Source: Anaerolineales bacterium
GTDB lineage: Bacteria > Chloroflexota > Anaerolineae > Anaerolineales > Villigracilaceae
Direction of reading: 5' to 3'
DNA: 37,506 bases
Assembly: GCA_013140605.1 (NCBI GenBank)
Contig: JABFSL010000010.1
Location: 1 to 37,506 of the forward strand
Shown piece by piece: positions 24,930-33,250 of this stretch. The notes under the pieces are model-generated. The model made no database searches and was not told the DNA's origin. It saw nothing but the letters and a program-made list of their open reading frames with translations. The translations under genes and the position numbers were made by a program. Every line of letters starts with the position of its first letter. Position 1 is the stretch's first letter.

Positions 24930-25997
24930 ATGAAACGCCGAACATCTCTTTCTTCTTACTTCTTTCTTTTCGTCGCCTTCTGCCTACTGCTATCTGCCTG
25001 TGCCCCAACGCCAGTACCAACTCCCGCAGGCCCTCAAACCATCACCATCCTCACCCACGACTCTTTTGCCATCGGTGAAGATGTGATCAAAGCCTTTGAA
25101 ACAGAAAATAACGCAAAAGTTACCTTCCTCCAAAGCGGTGACGCGGGTGCTGTGCTCAATCAAGCCATCCTCACCAAATCTGCCCCGCTCGCAGACATCC
25201 TCTTCGGCGTGGACAACACCTTCCTCTCCCGCGCCCTTGATGCCGACATTTTCGAACCTTACCAGTCGCCCGTGTTGAGCGACATTGCCGATGAACTCAA
25301 ACTCGACTCATCGAACCGCGCCCTGCCCGTGGACTATGGCGATGTCTGCATCAATTACGATAAGAATTATTTTGCCGAAAAGAGTTTGTCCGTTCCACAG
25401 TCCTTTGAAGATTTGGTTAAACCAGAATACAAAGATTTACTTGTTGTGGAAAACCCTGCTACATCATCGCCCGGACTTGCCTTCCTACTCGCCACCCGCG
25501 CCCACTTTGGCGATGGCTATCTTGATTATTGGAAGAGTCTGAAAGAAAATGGGACAGTCGTTGTGGATGGCTGGGAAACTGCCTACTACACCAACTTCTC
25601 CGCCTCCTCAGGCAAGGGACCGCAGCCAATGGTTGTCTCCTACGCCTCCAGTCCCGCCGCGGAAGTATTCTTCGCTTCCGAACCGTTGACTGAATCCCCC
25701 ACCGCATCCATCGTCACATCAGACATGTGCTTTCGTCAAATTGAATTTGTCGGCATTCTCAAGAACACGCCTAATCAAGCCCTCGCCCAAAAATTTGTAG
25801 ACTTTATGTTAAGCCAGCAATTTCAGGAGGATATGCCACTTAATATGTTCGTTTATCCAGTCAACAAGAACGCACAACTGCCAGAAGTCTTTACGAACTT
25901 TGCACAGGTCGCAGAAAGTCCCGCCGCGCTTTCCTATTCCGAGATCGCAACCAACCGTGACTCATGGATCGAAGCCTGGACACAGGCGATGAAGTAG
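24930..25997 (+). CDS. thiB: Thiamine ABC transporter substrate-binding lipoprotein
   Basis: This 355-residue lipoprotein delivers thiamine to an ABC permease. The signal peptide ends in LLSAC with Cys24 as lipid anchor, then a Pro/Thr linker. The binding-protein body shows ILTHDSF, ADILFGVDNTFLSRAL and the aromatic-rich GWETAYYTNF segment, which fit the TbpA/ThiB family rather than the iron-binding FbpA group. The TPP riboswitch upstream supports thiamine as ligand. CTGGAG at 24916-24921 sets the start. Its permease and ATPase partners would normally follow directly but are displaced by a 3.3-kb opposite-strand insertion. Confidence 0.9.
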   Translation: MKRRTSLSSYFFLFVAFCLLLSACAPTPVPTPAGPQTITILTHDSFAIGEDVIKAFETENNAKVTFLQSGDAGAVLNQAILTKSAPLADILFGVDNTFLSRALDADIFEPYQSPVLSDIADELKLDSSNRALPVDYGDVCINYDKNYFAEKSLSVPQSFEDLVKPEYKDLLVVENPATSSPGLAFLLATRAHFGDGYLDYWKSLKENGTVVVDGWETAYYTNFSASSGKGPQPMVVSYASSPAAEVFFASEPLTESPTASIVTSDMCFRQIEFVGILKNTPNQALAQKFVDFMLSQQFQEDMPLNMFVYPVNKNAQLPEVFTNFAQVAESPAALSYSEIATNRDSWIEAWTQAMK

Positions 25998-26033
25998 GGG
26001 AAGTAATGAGTGATCAGTAAAAAGTGAGAAGTA

Positions 26034-26073
26034 AAAAGTGTCCCGAAGGTAAAAAATCCTTCGGGACACTTTT
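26034..26073. terminator. Bidirectional terminator between convergent genes
   Basis: A perfect 16-bp stem (AAAAGTGTCCCGAAGG at 26034-26049 with its complement at 26058-26073) carries A and T tracts on both sides. It lies between thiB (+) and the WD40-Roc-TIR gene (-), so it can serve both. Confidence 0.85.
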
Positions 26074-26109
26074 GTTTATCGTTTTGGAGATTTACAAAGG
26101 CGGCGATTC

Positions 26110-29100
26110 TTATGAACTCATCGAGGCTCGCAATTCTTCCAGCATTGGGTGATCAAATGGCAGATTGAACAAACGCCAGATCATGTCGAAAGGTTGAACA
26201 AAGTATTGATTGATTTGTTTGAAATCAACGTAGACTAACTTTTGCGCTTGCGGCGGGAAGGAAGCATTTATATCGCCATCCACCAAAATCGGCAGGATGG
26301 TGTGACCATATTTATTGGTTTGGCGCAAACGCATATTGACCATTTCAAGTTCGGCTTTGACAACAGGATCAGTGGTAGTGGATTTGTATTTCTGGAGCAA
26401 ACTTGGCGTACCAACGACGATCACAAAATTGGTGTCCATGATCTGCTCTATGTAACGATCGAGATTCGAGCCGGGAACAACATTCCAGCGGTCAAGAAGA
26501 ATATCAATATCCGCGTTGCGTAAATCCTTTGCCAGTTGCATGACCCAGCGTTGATGTTCAGGAGCGCCCCAGGCATAGCTAATAAAACAAGTGGGCTTTT
26601 TGTCTTCGCCGCGATCACGCAGGAGACCTTTGACGCGCACCAGCGCCGACTCAAATGCAGTGCGACGTTGCGCGATTGCCTGCTGTTCATCGAGAACGAT
26701 CTCTTCTTTATGTGAAAGACGAGTCAATGCTTCCGGGCTTGGCAGGGAAACTTTCTCACCGCATTCATGGCAGAAACTGAAATCCTTTTTCTTGTTGAGT
26801 TGATCCATGACGACATTACGCGCCAGGGATGCGCCGCACTTCTTACATTTGACAGACTGATAGCGGCTAATGTCCAATTCACGACGGCTGAGGAAGCGTT
26901 CGAATAAGCCGCCAAACATCGTGCGGACATAGTCGGGTGTGCCGTCGCCATAGTACAAGACCAATTCAATTCCGCCATCAGTATAGGATTGTTGGAATCC
27001 ACAGACTTGCCCTGCGTCCATTTCGTACTGTGCCTGATTTTGCCATTGGTGCGTACGGACAAAAGTATTGGTGTACCCCAACAAGACCACCAGCGAAGCG
27101 TACACATTTTCCACCGCGCCTTTGACGCGATAACTTGCGCCTTCTTCGGTTTGAATGGTTTCATCAGCGGGGCGCTTCTCGTTAATCAGCGACGGAAAGA
27201 CAAGGAAGGTCTGCTCATTGAAAGATTCGCGAAAACAAAGATTATGTTCAAGGAAAAGAACAGTCGCGGCGTCAAGCAGAATCTTCTGTTCCTTCTCGCT
27301 TAAATCTTTCAATTCGGGGAAAGCATATTCGCCGCGCAACAAGCGCGCTTCTTCCAACACGCCCAATCCGCGCTGATTACGGCGTGCTTCCAAGACAATG
27401 GATGAAGCAAGGTTGACCAGCACCGGCGGCGTAAGCAGAATGGTGTGCTGTCCATTAGAACCGTGCAGGACTTTAACGTAGCCGTGCGTTTCAAGATGCC
27501 CAACAGCGGTCATCATCTCCGCGTCGGTAAATTTCCAGACCTCCGAGGTCTCTGCGAGCAGTTTCCTTAATTCAGCAGGACTCACCAGCACGTTCTTGCG
27601 TTCAGTCTGTTCTTTGAGCGACAGAACATAATCCTTGATACGCTTGAACGTAACTGTAGTCACAGTTGCAGTCATCGCGTCCCAAGGGATTTGCCCTTTC
27701 AAAGTTTCAAGTAAGTCTTCAATACCAATGCCATCTTTGGCACTGGTGGAAATGTAGCCACCATAAATGCCGTTCTTTTTGCAGTAGGCTTGCAGTTCTT
27801 CATCGGTCAGCGTAGGTGTGCCGCGGTCAGTGCGCGCGCCAACAAGAATGGTGTTGCACAGATCGCGATCTGTGCGTTTCAATTGGTTGATCCAGAAATC
27901 CACTCCACTTAATGGGTCTTGACGGTTCGTTGGGTCAAACAAAATAAGTGCCGTATCCACATCATCAAGATAGAGCGAATGTATCAGACGATAATCAGGC
28001 TGACCCGCCAGATCCCACAACACAGCTTCGCAGTCGGTGCCGTCCTTGCGTTTGAGACCGAGTTCGGGAATTGACCAAAACTGCTGACCGTGCGTGGAGG
28101 CGTGCTCCTTGAACTCGCCGTGCGCCAGCCGCCAACCCAAACCAGTTTTGCCCACGCCCGAATCGCCGACGAGCACGAGTTTGGCGGTGGTGTAACGTAC
28201 AGACTTTACTGCCTGCGCATTCTTAATATGAAAGTCATCATCAATATTCCAAACACGAATAATAGTATCTTTTCCCCCTAAAGTAGCAAGTATGGGTTCT
28301 ATTGGGTGAAAAGCTATGCTTGGACCAGACCACTCATTACCCAGGTCTGACATTATTTCTTTTATTATTGCAATTGTTTCCCAAGTATCTGTACGCCAAA
28401 GGCGAATACCGTCTCTTGCTTTTGATGCAAGTAAGGATCCACTTGATAAGACCGCTATACTTTTAACTGGATCGGCATGTCCTTCTAGTTTCTGGGTGGG
28501 CCTACCAGATTCGACATTCCAGATTTGAATAGCTGATTCACTGGTAGATGCTATAGCCTGATTATCTGGCATCCAAGTCATACTCCAAATCCAATCTAGA
28601 TTTTCTCGAGACATTGATTTGTGTAATTGTATTCCTTGATCCCATATATATACTTGATGATCATCAGCCCCAGATGCCAAATGTGTTCCATCTGGCGACC
28701 AAATTAGATTCCAAACAGGTGCTTTATGTGTTGTAAGTATTCTGAGCGTTTTCCAATTTTGGGTGTCCCACTGACAAATTGTTGAATCAGCCGAGCCGGA
28801 GATTAGAACCCTTCCATTTGGAGACCAAACGAGACACAAAACAAACCTACTATGTCCCTGAAGAACGGTAATTTGTTGCCACGTCCTAGCATCCCATATT
28901 CTAATCGTGTTGTCTAAAGATCCTGATGCTAACATGCATCCATCAGGTGACCAAGCCACGCAGCTAACAGTGGAAATATGTCCCGTAAGTGTAACTACAT
29001 GTTTACCTAAATCATGATTCCAAATACAGATAGTTTTATCCTCAGAAGGCGATGCAAGGTATTTGCCATCTGGCGACCAGGCGATGCGGGTTATTGTGCC

Positions 29101-29199
29101 TGTATGCCCACGCAAGACGTGGCGCAGGGTGAGTCCCGGCACGGGGGAGCCGCCAATTTCGGTGAAGTCTGTGGGTTGTTCTTCAGTTTTCTTTGCCAT
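26110..29199 (-). CDS. WD40-Roc GTPase-zinc ribbon-TIR protein, NLR-like defence candidate
   Basis: This 1029-residue protein has, in order: seven WD40 repeats (about residues 28-320; WSPDG and IW(D/N) recur), enough for one beta-propeller; a Ras/Roc GTPase (337-505) with P-loop GDSGVGKT 345-352, G3 DLAGQ 396-400, G4-like ARTD 455-458 and TSAK 485-488; a winged-helix/COR-like region (510-770); a zinc ribbon (Cys785, 788, 810, 813); and a TIR/SEFIR-type domain (868-1010) with CFISYAW and Glu950 near the position of the catalytic Glu of NAD-cleaving TIRs. The layout is sensor, nucleotide switch, effector, as in NLR-type immune proteins. The family role suggests that ligand binding triggers TIR-mediated NAD+ loss or signalling; this is inference. 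ATG 29199 is preferred (GGAG 8 nt upstream); the 33 extra upstream codons would run through the thiP promoter. It splits the thiamine transporter genes. Confidence 0.9.
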   Translation of the reverse strand: MAKKTEEQPTDFTEIGGSPVPGLTLRHVLRGHTGTITRIAWSPDGKYLASPSEDKTICIWNHDLGKHVVTLTGHISTVSCVAWSPDGCMLASGSLDNTIRIWDARTWQQITVLQGHSRFVLCLVWSPNGRVLISGSADSTICQWDTQNWKTLRILTTHKAPVWNLIWSPDGTHLASGADDHQVYIWDQGIQLHKSMSRENLDWIWSMTWMPDNQAIASTSESAIQIWNVESGRPTQKLEGHADPVKSIAVLSSGSLLASKARDGIRLWRTDTWETIAIIKEIMSDLGNEWSGPSIAFHPIEPILATLGGKDTIIRVWNIDDDFHIKNAQAVKSVRYTTAKLVLVGDSGVGKTGLGWRLAHGEFKEHASTHGQQFWSIPELGLKRKDGTDCEAVLWDLAGQPDYRLIHSLYLDDVDTALILFDPTNRQDPLSGVDFWINQLKRTDRDLCNTILVGARTDRGTPTLTDEELQAYCKKNGIYGGYISTSAKDGIGIEDLLETLKGQIPWDAMTATVTTVTFKRIKDYVLSLKEQTERKNVLVSPAELRKLLAETSEVWKFTDAEMMTAVGHLETHGYVKVLHGSNGQHTILLTPPVLVNLASSIVLEARRNQRGLGVLEEARLLRGEYAFPELKDLSEKEQKILLDAATVLFLEHNLCFRESFNEQTFLVFPSLINEKRPADETIQTEEGASYRVKGAVENVYASLVVLLGYTNTFVRTHQWQNQAQYEMDAGQVCGFQQSYTDGGIELVLYYGDGTPDYVRTMFGGLFERFLSRRELDISRYQSVKCKKCGASLARNVVMDQLNKKKDFSFCHECGEKVSLPSPEALTRLSHKEEIVLDEQQAIAQRRTAFESALVRVKGLLRDRGEDKKPTCFISYAWGAPEHQRWVMQLAKDLRNADIDILLDRWNVVPGSNLDRYIEQIMDTNFVIVVGTPSLLQKYKSTTTDPVVKAELEMVNMRLRQTNKYGHTILPILVDGDINASFPPQAQKLVYVDFKQINQYFVQPFDMIWRLFNLPFDHPMLEELRASMSS

Positions 29200-29240
29200 A
29201 TCTAATGCTCCGCAGTTATGCAATTCAGGCAAGTACCATG

Positions 29241-29269
29241 TGTAAATTATAAGCCCATGCACGTATAAT
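29241..29269. promoter_or_regulatory. Overlapping divergent promoters, thiP (+) and WD40-TIR gene (-)
   Basis: On the + strand TATAAT (29264-29269) lies 6 nt before the thiP ATG, with a weak -35 TGTAAA at 29241-29246, 17 nt upstream. On the minus strand TATAAT is read at 29251-29246, which would give a leader of about 40 nt for the WD40-TIR gene. The two elements overlap, so use of one may hinder the other. Confidence 0.5.
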
Positions 29270-29275
29270 GAAACC

Positions 29276-30901
29276 ATGTCACGCCCGTTGAATCGCATTC
29301 TGCTCTGGCTCGCGCCGCTGCTCTTTCTGCTCGTCTTTTTCTTTCAGCCGCTTGCGCGGATCATCACGCTCGCCTTCAATACATCTGCTTTCACCGCAGA
29401 GAATTTTCAGTTAATCCTGTCTACATTAGGTTTTACCTTTTATCAAGCTATCCTCTCCACCATCCTAACTTTTATTCTCGGCATTCCATCAGCGATCTTA
29501 TTTTCACGTTTCAATTTTCACGGCAAGTCCCTGCTCCGCGCATTAACTGCCGTTCCCTTCATGCTCCCCACTGTAGTCGTCGCATCAAGTTTCAACGCAC
29601 TAGTCGGCAATCATGGCTTGTTCTCTTTCTTCATCCTTCATCCTTCACCTTTCATCCTTATCTTATCCGCCCATGTCTTCTACAATACCACCATTGTCAT
29701 CCGCATCGTAGGCAACGCTCTATCCCGTCTCGACCCAAAACTCGAAGCCGCCGCGCGCTCCCTCGGCGCGGATACATTCCGAGTTTGGAAAAATATCACC
29801 CTGCCGCTTTTGCGCCCATCCCTGCTTGCCGCCGCATTACTCGTCTTTATGTTCGACTTCACCAGTTTTGGCGTCATTCTTTTATTGGGTGGATCAAATT
29901 TCTCAACCCTCGAAGTGGAAATTTATTTGCGCGTGCTCAAACTCCCAAACCTGCCTCTTGCCGCATTACTGTCAATTGTTCAACTTATATTCACGCTTAT
30001 CTTTTCCATTCTCTATACCCGCACCATCAATCAAGTCACCACTCAAACTCCGCCAAGATTTTCGGTTACGCACAAGCCCAAAACCATCCGCGAACGAATC
30101 TTCGTTCTTACTTTTTACTTATTACTCATTACTTTTTTCGCTCTTCCACTCATTTCCCTCCCCATCCGCTCTCTTACCCGCCTCGAAGCGGACCGTGGTC
30201 AACGCGGCGAAGTTCAATATGGATTTACAACCGATTACTATCAGGAGCTTTTCATCAATCGGCGCGGATCATTATTTTATGTCCCGCCGATTCAAGCCGC
30301 CGCCAACTCACTTGGATACGCCAGCCTGACAGTTTTACTTTCGCTCGCGCTCGGTTATCCCGCCGCGTATGCGCTCGCCAAACCGACCCGCCTTGAAAAG
30401 TTTCTCGACCCGCTCATTATGCTTCCACTCGGCGCTTCGGCGGTTATGCTCGGGCTTGGCTTCATCATTTCCTTCGGACGTTCGCTCGCTTCGCCGTGGT
30501 TTGTTCCCATTGCGCACACGCTCGTCGCGCTTCCCTTTGTGATTCGCACGCTTCAACCCGCGCTGGCATCCATTCCAGAACGGCTTCGTCAAGCTGCGTC
30601 TACTTTGGGCGCGTCACCTTTTCGCGTCTGGCAAACTGTTGACTTTCCCATCCTTTCCCGCGCCACGCTCAGCGCGGCGACCTTTGCTTTCACGGTTTCG
30701 CTTGGCGAGTTTGGCGCAACCCTTTTGCTTACCCGCCCCGAATACCCAACCATTCCCATCGCCATTCAACGTTTTCTTTCCCAACCTGGCGGTCTTAATT
30801 TTGGTCAGGCGATGGCGATGGCGACTCTGCTCATGATTCTTACCACGCTTGCAATTCTAGCCATTGAAAAACTGCGCCTGCCCAATTCGGGAGAATTCTA
30901 A
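29276..30901 (+). CDS. thiP: Thiamine ABC transporter permease (fused two-domain)
   Basis: This 541-residue inner-membrane protein has about twelve membrane segments in two permease halves. Each half has an EAA loop that contacts the ATPase: AAARSLGADTFRVWKNITLP near residue 160 and RQAASTLGASPFRVW near residue 440. The fused form is usual for ThiP and for the related iron permease FbpB. The thiamine role rests on neighbouring thiB and the TPP riboswitch. No ribosome site precedes the ATG; the -10 box ends 6 nt upstream, so a leaderless mRNA is likely. Because thiB is now separated by a reverse-strand gene and a terminator, this gene is probably outside the riboswitch's control. Confidence 0.88.
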   Translation: MSRPLNRILLWLAPLLFLLVFFFQPLARIITLAFNTSAFTAENFQLILSTLGFTFYQAILSTILTFILGIPSAILFSRFNFHGKSLLRALTAVPFMLPTVVVASSFNALVGNHGLFSFFILHPSPFILILSAHVFYNTTIVIRIVGNALSRLDPKLEAAARSLGADTFRVWKNITLPLLRPSLLAAALLVFMFDFTSFGVILLLGGSNFSTLEVEIYLRVLKLPNLPLAALLSIVQLIFTLIFSILYTRTINQVTTQTPPRFSVTHKPKTIRERIFVLTFYLLLITFFALPLISLPIRSLTRLEADRGQRGEVQYGFTTDYYQELFINRRGSLFYVPPIQAAANSLGYASLTVLLSLALGYPAAYALAKPTRLEKFLDPLIMLPLGASAVMLGLGFIISFGRSLASPWFVPIAHTLVALPFVIRTLQPALASIPERLRQAASTLGASPFRVWQTVDFPILSRATLSAATFAFTVSLGEFGATLLLTRPEYPTIPIAIQRFLSQPGGLNFGQAMAMATLLMILTTLAILAIEKLRLPNSGEF

Positions 30902-30902
30902 A

Positions 30903-31970
30903 ATGCTCGAAATTCGCAACCTCTTCAAATCCTACGAAAACAAACCACTCCTGCGTGGAATTTCATTTTCCGTTTCACGAGGCGAGACCATCTGCTTGCT
31001 TGGCGCATCTGGCAGTGGCAAGTCCACTCTTTTGCGGATGATCGCTGGTCTGGAGTTTCCTGAAAGCGGACAGATCCTGTTTAACAAGATTGACCTAGCC
31101 CAGACACCGCCTCACGCCCGCGACTTTGGATTGGTCTTTCAAGACTATGGGCTTTTTCCTCACCTGAACATTTTCGACAATGTGGCGTTCGGGTTGAAGA
31201 TGAGAAACATCCCTGCCGCCAAAATAAATTCGCGCGTTGCTGAGATGATGGACTTGGTTAATCTACAAGGTTTTGAAAAACGAAAAGTGACCGACCTCTC
31301 AGGCGGCGAACAACAACGCGTAGCACTCGCCCGCGCCCTCGCACCCCAGCCGCGTCTCTTGATGTTCGATGAACCCCTCGGCGCATTGGATAAATCTTTG
31401 AAGGATGATTTGTTGAATCAAATCCGCGCTATTTTGCATAAGACAAAAATTCCCGCGATCTATGTCACCCACGACCAGGACGAGGCTTTCACCATCGCGG
31501 ATCGTATCCTGCTCTTACACGATGGCGAAATTATCCGCGACGGCACGCCCGATGAAGTATGGAAGAATCCAAACTCAGCATGGGCGGCGCGAATGTTGGG
31601 TATGGGTAATGTCATCGAAGGCGTAGTTACTTCATCTTCTGCTCAAGGCGGCGTCCCCGCCGCCGAGGACGGCGGCGAGAGCTATTTTATAAAAACAGAC
31701 GTTGGCATATTTACTTTGAGCTGCAGACACAAACACTCAAAAGGCGAGAAAATTTCTTTGTTGTTGAAACAGTCAGAGGAGGGGGATGATGAGATAAAAC
31801 TCAAAGTGGAGGATGTGCTATTTAAGCAGGATCAGTTTCAGGTTAAATTAAGAGGCGCTGACCTGAGTGGCGAAGCCGTATCGAAGGGCGGGCTTGTCAT
31901 CCACTTGAAAGATGCGCCAAAGATCGGTCAAATCATCCGCGTGAAAGTTCAGGTAGAATGTCTCGCATGA
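30903..31970 (+). CDS. thiQ: ABC transporter ATPase, ThiQ-like with C-terminal extension
   Basis: This 355-residue ATPase energises the permease encoded directly upstream. Walker A is GASGSGKST (residues about 37-45), the signature is LSGGEQQRVALARAL, Walker B is LLMFDEPLGALD, and the switch His lies in VTHDQDEA. Classical ThiQ is about 230 residues; this protein has about 125 more with a TOBE-like region as in PotA/FbpC-type ATPases, so transport of another substrate cannot be excluded. ATG 30903 lies 1 nt after the thiP stop codon with CGGGAG upstream; the longer frame from 30864 overlaps thiP and lacks family similarity. Confidence 0.85.
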   Translation: MLEIRNLFKSYENKPLLRGISFSVSRGETICLLGASGSGKSTLLRMIAGLEFPESGQILFNKIDLAQTPPHARDFGLVFQDYGLFPHLNIFDNVAFGLKMRNIPAAKINSRVAEMMDLVNLQGFEKRKVTDLSGGEQQRVALARALAPQPRLLMFDEPLGALDKSLKDDLLNQIRAILHKTKIPAIYVTHDQDEAFTIADRILLLHDGEIIRDGTPDEVWKNPNSAWAARMLGMGNVIEGVVTSSSAQGGVPAAEDGGESYFIKTDVGIFTLSCRHKHSKGEKISLLLKQSEEGDDEIKLKVEDVLFKQDQFQVKLRGADLSGEAVSKGGLVIHLKDAPKIGQIIRVKVQVECLA

Positions 31971-32416
31971 AAGTGTTGAAAAAAAATCTGGCAGATGAAG
32001 TGACGTGGCAATATGAAGGGGTGGTTTTGAGTCGCGAAGAAGATGCTGTGACATTGGAGGCGTTGTTCAATCGTGACGACATGCCGTTTATGGATATTGT
32101 GCTAAAGCGCAATGACCGCTTCGTGGAGACATTTTATTCAGACCGCTGGTATAACATCTTTGAGATTTATGACTGCGATGATAATCACTTCAAAGGCTGG
32201 TATTGCAACATCGGCAAGCCTGCCATCATTGAAGATGATTTTGTTTCATATGTTGATCTCGCATTGGACTTGTGGGTTTCAGCAAATGGAAACCAAACGG
32301 TTTTGGACGAAGATGAATTGGATGAGTTGAATTTGGATGACGAGTTGAGACGAAAAGCTTATGACGGCTTGAGAGAATTGCAAACGGTTCTTAAAACAAA
32401 AAATCCTCCGAGTTGA
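31958..32416 (+). CDS. DUF402 family protein (possible nucleotide phosphatase)
   Basis: This 152-residue protein is acidic. It shows the DUF402 pattern YSDRWYNIFEIYD, FKGWYCNIGKP and YVDLALDLWV, followed by an Asp/Glu-rich helix. DUF402 members include Ntdp nucleoside di/triphosphatases and FomD, whose metal-binding Asp residues correspond to the Y(V)D.ALDLWV and acidic stretches. The start is ATG 31958 or ATG 31967; AGG at 31951-31953 favours the first, the ATGA overlap with the ATPase gene favours the second. The stop codon lies in the loop of the downstream terminator. No functional tie to thiamine transport is evident. Confidence 0.82.
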   Translation: MSRMKVLKKNLADEVTWQYEGVVLSREEDAVTLEALFNRDDMPFMDIVLKRNDRFVETFYSDRWYNIFEIYDCDDNHFKGWYCNIGKPAIIEDDFVSYVDLALDLWVSANGNQTVLDEDELDELNLDDELRRKAYDGLRELQTVLKTKNPPS

Positions 32417-32431
32417 AGCGGAGGATTTTTT
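32398..32431. terminator. Bidirectional terminator
   Basis: A perfect 13-bp stem pairs AAAAAATCCTCCG (32398-32410) with CGGAGGATTTTTT (32419-32431) around an 8-nt loop that contains the DUF402 stop codon. It lies between convergent genes and has A/T tracts on both sides. Confidence 0.88.
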
Positions 32432-32443
32432 GTGGGCGTTGCG

Positions 32444-32599
32444 TTATCCGCCGATTGCTTGCATGATGGCGTCGCCGTAGAACCAGCCGCCAGCAACTAC
32501 CACGCAGCAGCAGCAAAGCAGAACAACGACAACGACGCCGATAATAAGAGCAGTGTTATTCTTCTTCGGCGCTTCGGGGGAAACAGGCATTTCGTTCAT
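32444..32599 (-). CDS. 51-residue single-pass membrane peptide with CCCC motif
   Basis: This small ORF encodes a polar N-terminus (MNEMPVSPEAPKKNN), a membrane helix IIGVVVVVLL running into four consecutive cysteines and VVVAGGWF, and a short tail. The ribosome site AGGAG lies about 8 nt before the ATG on the minus strand. It is downstream of the DUF4126 and DUF2085 membrane-protein genes and ends just before a bidirectional terminator, so it appears to be the last gene of that operon. Function unknown; the Cys cluster at the membrane interface could bind metal, be palmitoyl-like modified or be redox active. Confidence 0.75.
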   Translation of the reverse strand: MNEMPVSPEAPKKNNTALIIGVVVVVLLCCCCVVVAGGWFYGDAIMQAIGG

Positions 32600-32665
32600 G
32601 ATTTCATCTCCTGGAAAAAATGGTTGCGCAAATCAATTTGCACATGATTCAATATGCGGATTATA

Positions 32666-33238
32666 TCAGGCAGTTTGTGTCTTGTCTGTACGACGCAACC
32701 ACCACGAAAGTACTAGTGAAAAAATGACGAGAAGAATGATTCCCATTACCAGCGGAATGATGATTGCGGCCACCGAGGTGATGAATGCCACTACATCCTC
32801 TGCAATACTGACGGGTATATTTCCCGCGCCTGCTGTTGTAGCAGTCACTGCGGGGCGAACCGCCACAGCCTTGACCGCATGAACGCTCCCAGCCACGAGC
32901 AGTCCACATGCCAGTGCGAGAATGGGATTTATGTCTGTAACCACTTTTGCGCTGGCCGCGAAGGCAATTGCTCCCGCTGCCGGGCGGACAACTGTTTGAA
33001 TCAGATCGTTGATGTGATTGACGGCGGGGACTTTATCCGCGAGCATTTCGATGATGACCAGTATGCCAAGCAGGATCAATATCCACGGGTTGGCGATCAG
33101 ATCCCAGGGCGTGTTGAGCGCGAGCGTGTTGGGAAAATAATGCGCGATCACACCCACAACCAGCAGCGGGATGTACGCATTCAATCCTGCGCTGGCGGAA
33201 AGTCCAAATGCGGAAAAAACGCCGAGTAACATTTCCAT
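32666..33238 (-). CDS. DUF4126 family membrane protein
   Basis: This 190-residue integral membrane protein has about four to five hydrophobic segments. It starts with the DUF4126 feature FSAFGLSASAGLNAYIPLLVVG and has a conserved central EMLADKVPAVNHINDLIQTVVRPAAGA region. The ribosome site AAAGGAG sits 6 nt before the ATG. It starts 12 nt after the DUF2085 gene and is cotranscribed with it. The biochemical role of the family is unknown. Confidence 0.87.
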   Translation of the reverse strand: MEMLLGVFSAFGLSASAGLNAYIPLLVVGVIAHYFPNTLALNTPWDLIANPWILILLGILVIIEMLADKVPAVNHINDLIQTVVRPAAGAIAFAASAKVVTDINPILALACGLLVAGSVHAVKAVAVRPAVTATTAGAGNIPVSIAEDVVAFITSVAAIIIPLVMGIILLVIFSLVLSWWLRRTDKTQTA

Positions 33239-33250
33239 TTTTATCTCCTT

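Noticed and set aside
28240-29080. Regular short DNA repeats, possible CRISPR or satellite
   Set aside because: The recurring CTGGCGACCA-like units are the WSPDG codons of successive WD40 blades, with variable sequence between them; there are no constant direct repeats and spacers.
29200-29298. Longer N-terminus of the WD40-TIR protein (33 extra residues)
   Set aside because: The extension runs through the divergent promoter and the thiP start, lacks a ribosome site, and a good GGAG precedes the ATG at 29199.
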